Source of the DNA: DAHUYF01 sp035553515
GTDB lineage: Bacteria > Pseudomonadota > Alphaproteobacteria > ATCC43930 > CGMCC-115725
DNA: 64,000 nt
Assembly (NCBI GenBank): GCA_035553515.1
Contig: DATNDG010000062.1
Span: 10,393 to 74,392 of the forward strand
Direction: 5' to 3'
Shown here piece after piece: positions 57,209 through 64,000 of this stretch (positions within the stretch are counted from its first letter, which is position 1; each line of letters starts with the position of its first letter). A model generated the notes under the pieces. It worked only from the letters and a program-made list of their open reading frames with translations. It ran no database searches and had not been told where the DNA came from. The position numbers and the translations under genes were made by a program.

Positions 57209-58279
57209 ATGGCCGAGAGCGACGACAGCTCAAAAACGGAGCAACCGTCCCAACGCAAGCTCACCAAGGCGCGCAGCGAGGGACAGGTCATCCAGTCGCG
57301 CGAGATCAACAGCCTGTTCATGCTGTCGGTCGGCGCGGCGATCGTGTTGCTCTTTGCGCCGAGCGTCGCAGGGCGCATGGAAGTGACCTTGGCGCGCTTC
57401 CTCGATCCCGCCAGCCTGATCGGCGGTGGCGGGGTGCTGTGGGAGGCGGTGGCGGCGCTGCTCGTGGAACTGGCGAAGGCCTGCGTGCTGCCGCTGGTGC
57501 TGCTGGTCGCGGTGGCAATCGCCGGCTCCGTCATGCAGACCGGCCTGGTGTTGGCCACCGAGAAACTCGGTTTCGATATCAGCCGCGTCTCGCCGCTGGC
57601 CGGGCTGAAGCGTCTCTTCTCGCTGCGCGCCGTGCTGGAATTCATCAAGAACCTCGCCAAGGTCGCCGCCGTGATGGGCGTTGCCGGCTGGTTTCTGGCG
57701 CCCGAGCTGCTGCGCGTGCCGGCGATGATCAGCCTCGATGCCGGCGCGCTCGGCGCGGAGATCCAGCACGCACTGCTGCATCTGTCGCTCGGCATTCTGG
57801 GTCTCATCGTCGTTCTTGCGCTCGTCGACTACGCCTATCAGCGCTTCAGCTTCATGCGCGAAATGCGGATGTCGAAACAGGAGGTGAAGGAGGAGAACAA
57901 GCAGTCCGAAGGCGACCCGATGGTCAAGGCGCGGCTGCGCCAGATCCGCATGGATCGCGCACGCCGCCGCATGATGGCCGCGGTGCCGACCGCATCGGTG
58001 GTGGTCACCAACCCGACCCACTATGCGGTGGCTCTGAAGTATCAGATGGGCGCCAAGGGCGCCCCGCGCGTGGTGGCGAAGGGCGCGGATCTGATTGCCC
58101 AGCGCATTCGCGAGATCGCCCGGGAGAACGATGTGCCGCTGGTTGAGAACCCGCCGCTCGCGCGCGCGCTCTACGCGACTGTCGATCTCGACCATGAGAT
58201 TCCGCCGGAGCACTACCGCGCCGTGGCGGAGATCATCAGCTACGTCTTCCGCCTGAAGGAAAAAGCGCGGCCGCGATAG
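57209..58279 (+). CDS. flhB: Flagellar export switch protein FlhB
   Basis: 356 residues. Start AESDDSSKTEQPSQRKLTKA, four membrane helices (about 35-205), the conserved EVKEENKQSEGDPMVKARLR linker and the autocleavage motif NPTH in VVVTNPTHYAVALKY (near 268-282). FlhB switches export from rod/hook to filament substrates under FliK control. It precedes cckA by 17 bases. Confidence 0.97.
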   Translation: MAESDDSSKTEQPSQRKLTKARSEGQVIQSREINSLFMLSVGAAIVLLFAPSVAGRMEVTLARFLDPASLIGGGGVLWEAVAALLVELAKACVLPLVLLVAVAIAGSVMQTGLVLATEKLGFDISRVSPLAGLKRLFSLRAVLEFIKNLAKVAAVMGVAGWFLAPELLRVPAMISLDAGALGAEIQHALLHLSLGILGLIVVLALVDYAYQRFSFMREMRMSKQEVKEENKQSEGDPMVKARLRQIRMDRARRRMMAAVPTASVVVTNPTHYAVALKYQMGAKGAPRVVAKGADLIAQRIREIARENDVPLVENPPLARALYATVDLDHEIPPEHYRAVAEIISYVFRLKEKARPR

Positions 58280-58296
58280 GGGCCGGCACACAGGAT

Positions 58297-60858
58297 ATGC
58301 TAGACTGGCCCCGGATGGATGGCACTTCCAAGCAGGCGTTGCCGGTGACCGGCACCGCCCAGAACATCGCAGCTCCTGCCCTTGGCCGCGGATCGCCGGC
58401 ATGGATTCGCTGGCTGGCGCCGCTTGCTTTGATTGCGGCGGTGGCCGCCGGCATGCTGCTGCTGGCCTCGCTGGTGGAGTTCGATTGGGGCGGCGCCCGC
58501 GTGCTCGGCCTGGGGCTCGCCGCGCTCGCCGGCGTCTGCGCCGCGGCGAGCCTGGTCGGCGGCCAGCTCCATCGCACGCTGAGCGGCCGGGTCGATCTGC
58601 TGAGCCAGGCGCTCGAGGCCTCGCCCAACGCCCATCTTATTCTGGGTCCGGACGGGGCGGTCGCCTATGCAAGCGCCGCCTTCCACCGCTTCTTCCCCGA
58701 GCTCGGCAATCCGCCGCTCGACCAGCTGGAGCAGCGCTTTGCCGCCGATGGCGGCGCGGCGGGCGAATTCGCCCGCCTGCGCCACGACGCCTCGCATTAT
58801 GGCCGGGCGCAGGGCCGGCTAGCCCTGCGCTACAACCCCGCCGGGACCGCCTGGTTCAACCTTTCGGCGCATCTTCTGGCCGGCCGCCCCGGCTACAGCC
58901 TCTGGACCTTCGAGGACGTCACCGCGCGCCACGAGATGGAGCAGGTGATCCGCGACGAGCAGATGAAGCTCGCCGATTTCCTCGATCACGCGCCGATGGG
59001 CTTCTATTCGGTCGATGGCGAGGGGCGGTTCCTCTTCGTCAACCAGGCGCTCGCCGACTGGCTTGGCGCCTCGCCGGGCGAGCTCGTCGACGGCGGCGCG
59101 CGGCTCCGGGACTTCCTCGCCAGCGACGCGCCGCCGGGCAGTCCCGCGCATGCGCCCTTCGAAGGCGGCGCTGCCGGCGCGCCGCGCGGCGAGGTCGTGC
59201 TGCGCGGCCGTCAGGGCCGCACCGTTTACGCCGCGATCAGCCAGTCGGTGGTCAAGATCGGCGACAGCCTGCGCACCCGGTCGGTGGTGCGCGACCTCAC
59301 GCCTGAGCGCGAATGGGAGGAGGCGCTGCGGCTGTCGCGGTTGCGCTTCCAGCTCTTCTTCGCCAATGCGCCGGTAGGCATCGCGCTTCTCGATCGCGAC
59401 GGGCGTCTGGTCGAGGCCAACCGGGCGCTGGGCGAGCTTTTCGGCACCGCTCCGGGCGAGCTCAACGGCAAGGAGCTGGTGCGCTTCCTGTCGCCGGAGA
59501 GCCAGGGCGAGGTGGCGATCAAGATCGGCGCCGCCGCCAACGGCCAGGTGATCGCGCGCCCGGTCGAGGTGCGGCTCGCGGGCCCGCGCGACAAATCCGC
59601 ATCGCTCTTCGTCAGCCGGCTCGACGCGGCCGAGGAGGGCGAGGTCGGCGTCATCCTGCATTTCATCGATACCACCGAGCAGAAGAGCCTCGAGGCGCAA
59701 TTCGCGCAGTCGCAGAAGATGCAGGCGGTGGGCCAGCTCGCCGGCGGCGTCGCGCACGACTTCAACAATCTGCTCACCGCGATGATCGGTTTCTGCGACC
59801 TGCTGTTGCTGCGCTTCAGGCCGGGCGATCCGTCGTTTGCCGACATCATGCAGATCAAGCAGAACGCCAATCGCGCCGCCAACCTCGTCCGCCAGCTCCT
59901 GGCTTTCTCGCGCCAGCAGACGCTGCAGCCGCGCGTGCTCAACATCACTGATGTGCTGGCGGAACTTTCGCATCTGCTGCGCCGGCTCATCGGCGAGAAT
60001 ATCGAGCTCAAGGTCGTGCATGGCCGCGATCTGGGATTGGTCAAGGTCGATCAGGGCCAGCTCGAGCAGGTGATAATCAACCTCGCGGTCAATGCGCGCG
60101 ACGCGATGCCGGGCGGCGGGACGCTCACCATTCGCACCGCCAACATGTCGAGCGAATTCCCGATGCGCCGCGGCCACGAGGTGATGCCGCCCGGCGAATA
60201 CGTGCTGGTCGAGGTGACCGATACCGGCATCGGCATTCCGCGCGACAACCTGGCGCGCATCTTCGAGCCGTTCTTCTCGACCAAGGAGGTGGGATCGGGC
60301 ACCGGCCTCGGCCTCTCCACCGTCTACGGTATCGTCAAGCAGACCGGCGGCTTCGTCTTCGTCGAGAGCGAACCGGGAAAGGGCGCGCAATTCTCGATTT
60401 TCCTGCCACGCCACCAGGGCGGCGAGGCGACGGCCGGGGCGCGCGCCGATCTTACCGGCGAGCAGGCGAGGGATCTCACCGGCGCCGGCACGGTGCTGCT
60501 GGTCGAGGACGAGGACCCGGTCCGGCTCTTCAGCGCCCGGGCGCTGCGCAACAAGGGCTACAAGGTGATCGAGGCGAAGAGCGGTGAGGCGGCGCTCGAA
60601 GTCATCACCTCGGGCACCGAGAAGGTCGAGCTGCTGATCACCGATGTCGTGATGCCGCGCATGGACGGCCCCAATCTGGTGAAGCAGGTGCGCGAGCTCC
60701 ATCCCGATATGAAGGTGATCTTCATCTCGGGCTATACCGAGGATGCGTTCAGGAAGCGCCTCGACCGCGACAGCGACATCCACTTCCTGCCCAAGCCCTT
60801 CTCGCTGAAGCAGCTTGCCGGCAAGGTGAAAGAGGTGATGCTGGCCGACCGGCCCTGA
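58297..60858 (+). CDS. cckA: Cell-cycle hybrid histidine kinase CckA
   Basis: 853 residues. Two membrane helices (about 36-58 and 69-88), PAS-like domains (about 100-215, 220-350, 360-475), a HisKA domain with His487 in GGVAHDFNNLLTAMIGFCDL, an HATPase with the N box INLAVNARDAMPGGG and G boxes DTGIGIP and GTGLGLSTVYG, and a C-terminal receiver with Asp783 in LITDVVMP and Lys in LPKPFS. CckA phosphorylates ChpT and thereby CtrA, whose boxes precede many genes here. The position directly after flhB is that of Caulobacter. Confidence 0.94.
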   Translation: MLDWPRMDGTSKQALPVTGTAQNIAAPALGRGSPAWIRWLAPLALIAAVAAGMLLLASLVEFDWGGARVLGLGLAALAGVCAAASLVGGQLHRTLSGRVDLLSQALEASPNAHLILGPDGAVAYASAAFHRFFPELGNPPLDQLEQRFAADGGAAGEFARLRHDASHYGRAQGRLALRYNPAGTAWFNLSAHLLAGRPGYSLWTFEDVTARHEMEQVIRDEQMKLADFLDHAPMGFYSVDGEGRFLFVNQALADWLGASPGELVDGGARLRDFLASDAPPGSPAHAPFEGGAAGAPRGEVVLRGRQGRTVYAAISQSVVKIGDSLRTRSVVRDLTPEREWEEALRLSRLRFQLFFANAPVGIALLDRDGRLVEANRALGELFGTAPGELNGKELVRFLSPESQGEVAIKIGAAANGQVIARPVEVRLAGPRDKSASLFVSRLDAAEEGEVGVILHFIDTTEQKSLEAQFAQSQKMQAVGQLAGGVAHDFNNLLTAMIGFCDLLLLRFRPGDPSFADIMQIKQNANRAANLVRQLLAFSRQQTLQPRVLNITDVLAELSHLLRRLIGENIELKVVHGRDLGLVKVDQGQLEQVIINLAVNARDAMPGGGTLTIRTANMSSEFPMRRGHEVMPPGEYVLVEVTDTGIGIPRDNLARIFEPFFSTKEVGSGTGLGLSTVYGIVKQTGGFVFVESEPGKGAQFSIFLPRHQGGEATAGARADLTGEQARDLTGAGTVLLVEDEDPVRLFSARALRNKGYKVIEAKSGEAALEVITSGTEKVELLITDVVMPRMDGPNLVKQVRELHPDMKVIFISGYTEDAFRKRLDRDSDIHFLPKPFSLKQLAGKVKEVMLADRP

Positions 60859-60888
60859 GGCGCCGCGCCCGAGCGGGCGGATCGGGAT

Positions 60889-60944
60889 TCTGTCAGCGAT
60901 GTACAGCATTGAGAATGTTTCCGCGCTCCCTCATTGATGGAGTG
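60889..60944 (+). repeat. 56-base intergenic repeat, copy 1
   Basis: The unit opens with a 28-base segment identical to copy 2 (60889-60916, containing TGTCAGCGATGTACAGC), a T-rich spacer, and a hairpin CTCCCTCA-T-TGATGGAG (60926-60942) with one mismatch. Confidence 0.85.
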
Positions 60945-60956
60945 GTCGAGCGGCGG

Positions 60957-61012
60957 TCTGTCAGCGATGTACAGCATTGAGAATTTTTTCCCGCTGCGTC
61001 ATTGACGCAGTG
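60957..61012 (+). repeat. 56-base intergenic repeat, copy 2
   Basis: Same 28-base segment (60957-60984), then a T-run, then the hairpin CTGCGTCA-T-TGACGCAG (60994-61010) with a perfect 8-base stem. The hairpin starts 37 bases into both copies. One stem pair is C-G in copy 1 and G-C in copy 2, a compensatory change. The period is 68 bases. A putative TTG start at 60977 in this copy is rejected. Confidence 0.85.
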
Positions 61013-61072
61013 CGCGGCGCGGTGGCCCGCCGGGCGGCGCGGGCTGTCTCTTCACGATGGCAAAGAGCGGGC

Positions 61073-61924
61073 ATGCTCATGCTAGCACGGCACCCCTCAG
61101 CGACCGGACTTCGCAGTGCGGTTTTTATCGCGACGCTGCTGCTGGGTCCGGTGGCCGCGGCGGCGCCCGCCCGCGCCGATGACGATGCGCTTTATCGCGC
61201 GCGGGCCTTTGTCACCGGCCAGGGTGAATCCGAGCGCGCCCGGGGCATGGCGCTCTGCCTTGCCGATGTGCTGGTCAAGGTCTCGGGCGATCCGCAGCTC
61301 CGCGGCGATGCCCGCCTGAAGCCGCTCGAATCCGAAGCGGCGCGCCTCGTCGCCCGCTTCTCCTATCACGACCGCATGGCCGGGCTGCCGCTCCATGACG
61401 AGCAGGGGACTCGCGACCGGCCTTTCGACCTCACCGTCGCTTTCGATCCCGGGAGGATTGATGGAGCGCTGCGCTCGCTCGGGCTTCAGCCCTGGCCGCT
61501 GCCGCGGCCGGCAGTCATGGTGTTGCTCGGCATTCGCGACGGGGCCGGCGTCTCCTATGTGCTGGCCGGCAATGGCGGCCGCGGCCTCGGCCAGCGCCTG
61601 TCGCTCGCCGCTGCGGGGGAGCGCAGCGGCCTTCCGGTGCGGCTCCCCGATTCGGCGGGGCTCGCCGCCCGCCAGCTCACCTATGAAGAGCTCGCCGCCG
61701 CCACTCCGGCACGGTTGAAGGCGCTTTCCCGCTCTTTCGATGGGGCACCGCTGCTCGCCGGAAGGCTTGATTGGGACGAGGCGGCGGGGGGCTGGAACAC
61801 GCGCTGGCGGTTTTCGGGGGCCGGAAAGGAGCGGGACTGGCAGATCCGCGGCGTCTCATTCGACGAGGATTTCCGCCGTTCCGTCGACCGCACCATGGGC
61901 ATCCTATCGGGGCATGAGCGATAG
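61073..61924 (+). CDS. DUF2066 exported protein
   Basis: 283 residues from the ATG at 61073 (AGAG upstream). Signal peptide about 1-36 (RSAVFIATLLLGPVAAAAPA). The DUF2066 pattern is seen: ERARGMALCLADVLVKVSGD near the start and RPFDLTVAFDPGRIDGALRS. Function unknown; periplasmic. It follows the repeat pair downstream of cckA and precedes recA. Confidence 0.78.
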   Translation: MLMLARHPSATGLRSAVFIATLLLGPVAAAAPARADDDALYRARAFVTGQGESERARGMALCLADVLVKVSGDPQLRGDARLKPLESEAARLVARFSYHDRMAGLPLHDEQGTRDRPFDLTVAFDPGRIDGALRSLGLQPWPLPRPAVMVLLGIRDGAGVSYVLAGNGGRGLGQRLSLAAAGERSGLPVRLPDSAGLAARQLTYEELAAATPARLKALSRSFDGAPLLAGRLDWDEAAGGWNTRWRFSGAGKERDWQIRGVSFDEDFRRSVDRTMGILSGHER

Positions 61925-61965
61925 GGGCGGCGCGGCGAAGTGTGGCTTTCGCGCATCCTTAAGGC

Positions 61966-61980
61966 GAACAAAAAAAGAAC
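61966..61980 (+). promoter_or_regulatory. LexA (SOS) box upstream of recA
   Basis: GAAC-AAAAAAA-GAAC, exactly the alphaproteobacterial LexA form GAAC/GTTC-N7-GAAC/GTTC. A third GAAC follows at 61991. Confidence 0.85.
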
Positions 61981-62008
61981 TTGCCACAGTGAACAAAGCA
62001 TGTACATT
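61981..62008 (+). promoter_or_regulatory. Candidate sigma-70 promoter of recA
   Basis: TTGCCA (61981-61986), 16-base spacer, TACATT (62003-62008), directly after the SOS box, so LexA would block it. Leader of about 65-70 bases. Confidence 0.55.
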
Positions 62009-62080
62009 ACCTCTCCTCACGGGCGTTCCTTGGTTCCGTTGCCAAGCCCGGGGGCGCTATGGAATAAGGAGGGCGGGGTT

Positions 62081-63157
<1,077 letters not shown>

Positions 63158-63183
63158 TTCTGGTCCGGCCGACGAAGCGGACC

Positions 63184-63215
63184 GAACGGCGCCGGCACCC
63201 CCACCGGCGCCGTTC
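63184..63215. terminator. Terminator between recA and the hemolysin III gene
   Basis: A perfect 12-base stem (GAACGGCGCCGG / CCGGCGCCGTTC, loop of 8) followed by ACTTTGCTC. It also contains part of the stop codon of the convergent gene, so it may serve both strands. Confidence 0.75.
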
Positions 63216-63936
63216 ACTTTGCTCGGGCGGGCGTGATCCGGACGGGCGCGGCCGATAGCGGCGAGGTGCCCCCTGCGGTCAGCGCGGCGATGGCCATGAA
63301 ATCGAGAACTGAGCCCAGCACCACCGCGGCGTGCCAGTAGCTGTGATGCCAGGGCAGGTTGTGCGCGCGATAGAAGCAGGCGCCGCCGACATAGACGAGG
63401 CCGCTCAAGGCGATCTGCAGCCGCGCGCGCGGCGGCAAACCGCGGGTCAGCGTGCGGGCGTAAGCCACCGCCGGACCGAAGCCGCAGAGCAAGGTGCTGC
63501 CGAGCACCGAAGGCTGGTACCACGAGAGGTATTGCCACGCCACCGCCAGCGCGGCGGCGCTGAGGCCGGCGCCGGCCATGACCCACAAGGCGCGCAGCAT
63601 CACGCGCTGGGCCGATGGCGGCAACAGCATGCGCATGACAGGGGTGTAGGTCCCGGCGATCGCCACGAAGATGGCGCCGTCATCGAACACCAGCGCGATG
63701 CTCTTGGCGAGCGTGCCGCGCTCGGCCAGATGATAGGTGATCGAGGCAACATAGAGGAGGCCCCAGACCGGGCCGAGGATCGCCGCGGAGCGCCGCGCCA
63801 TCGGCGTCGCCGCCTGCCGCCGCAGCCGCCACGTCAGGAACGCCGCCAGCGCCAGCCCGCCCAGGTGAATGGCGGCGCTCGCGGTGTCGTCGGTCAGGAC
63901 GAGCGGCGCCATTACCTCGGCTGTCGCCTTCTTCAC
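63214..63936 (-). CDS. Hemolysin III family (PAQR-like) membrane protein
   Basis: 240 residues from a GTG at 63936, or 232 from the ATG at 63912; neither ribosome site is convincing. Seven hydrophobic segments with the family residues S-x-x-x-H in VASITYHLAERG, DDGAIFVAIAGTYTPV and a C-terminal NLPWHHSYWHAAVVLGSVLD holding the metal-site histidines. Family role unclear; inner membrane. Unrelated to the flagellar genes. Confidence 0.85.
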   Translation of the reverse strand: MKKATAEVMAPLVLTDDTASAAIHLGGLALAAFLTWRLRRQAATPMARRSAAILGPVWGLLYVASITYHLAERGTLAKSIALVFDDGAIFVAIAGTYTPVMRMLLPPSAQRVMLRALWVMAGAGLSAAALAVAWQYLSWYQPSVLGSTLLCGFGPAVAYARTLTRGLPPRARLQIALSGLVYVGGACFYRAHNLPWHHSYWHAAVVLGSVLDFMAIAALTAGGTSPLSAAPVRITPARAK

Positions 63937-63952
63937 CCCAGGGCCATGGGAA

Positions 63953-63976
63953 AACCGCGCAACGCAATGCGCGGTT
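63953..63976 (-). terminator. Hairpin upstream of the hemolysin III gene
   Basis: Perfect 9-base stem AACCGCGCA / TGCGCGGTT; read on the minus strand it is followed by TTTTCCC, so it may end a minus-strand transcript entering from beyond the window. Confidence 0.5.
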
Positions 63977-64000
63977 CCGCCGCGGCACTGGAGGAAAGGA

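Noticed and set aside
58819..60909. A 696-codon open frame on the minus strand
   Set aside because: Antisense to cckA, whose kinase and receiver motifs are unmistakable.
60889..61012. Two repeats as a minimal CRISPR array
   Set aside because: Only two copies, a 12-base gap between units, structured hairpin inside the unit and no cas genes.
60977..61072. TTG start giving a 32-residue longer DUF2066 protein
   Set aside because: It lies inside the second 56-base repeat and adds a non-family Arg/Ala leader ahead of a normal signal peptide.

Overview
The window is a 64 kb flagellar supercluster from a GC-rich alphaproteobacterium. Its regulatory parts are those of the Caulobacter paradigm: sciP beside fliF, flbD in the fliF-G-H-N operon, fliX divergent from flgI, flbT-flaF, and cckA directly after flgB-flgC-fliE-fliQ-fliR-flhB. 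Order and genus cannot be fixed from sequence alone; a Caulobacterales-, Micropepsales- or Rhodospirillales-like host is my best inference.

Layout. 1-6583 (minus): fliF-fliG-fliH-fliN-flbD-flhA, the last cut by the window edge, preceded by sciP (minus). 7424-10161 (plus): a GT4 glycosyltransferase and a sulfotransferase-like protein. 10237-14140 (minus): fliK-flgD-flgE. 14438-15920 (plus): a FlaG-like gene and a single short flagellin. 16048-20024: a methyltransferase (minus), then an unknown GT-A-like protein, a sulfotransferase and a glycosyltransferase (plus). 20235-24863 (plus): flbT-flaF-flmG-like-maf. 24917-25870 (minus): an unrecognised coiled-coil protein with flagellin-like composition. 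26079-31185 (plus): legB-legC-legG-legI-legH. 39871-31190 (minus): flgI-flgJ-flgN-like-flgK-flgL followed by ptmE-ptmF-ptmB-ptmA. 40073-41024 (plus): fliX and dksA. 44443-41195 (minus): flgF-flgG-flgA-flgH. 44703-51566 (plus): fliL-fliM-DUF6468-motE-cheZ-like-AMIN/TPR protein. 53129-51612 (minus): an S10 peptidase. 54802-53174 (minus): an flhB-C-domain paralogue, a small helical gene, fliO and fliP. 55009-60858 (plus): flgB-flgC-fliE-fliQ-fliR-flhB-cckA. The tail holds a DUF2066 gene, recA with an SOS box, and a hemolysin III family gene.

How it works together. Basal body, export gate (FliOPQR, FlhAB), C-ring (FliG, FliM, FliN), rod, rings, hook and filament genes are nearly all here; fliI, fliJ, motA/motB and fliD are not seen. 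The legionaminic acid pathway (Leg and Ptm enzymes) supplies a CMP-activated nonulosonate. A FlmG-like and a Maf-like transferase, adjacent to the flagellin regulators, are candidates to attach it to flagellin. The extra glycosyltransferases, two sulfotransferase-like proteins and the methyltransferase suggest a further decorated glycan.

Regulation is readable. CtrA-type boxes (TTAA-N7-TTAA and variants) precede fliF, sciP, fliX, fliL, flgB, flbT and several glycan genes. Sigma-54 -24/-12 elements precede fliK, the flaG-like gene, flagellin, flgF and possibly flgI. A recurring palindrome CGGCA-N5-TGCCG lies near the sigma-54 promoters and in front of fliF, and is the likely FlbD (ftr) operator.

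No gap exceeds 300 bases. The longest (6584-6874, 14141-14437, 16765-17021, 14786-15026) are promoter regions and are itemised. No rRNA, tRNA, CRISPR array, insertion sequence or prophage was seen.
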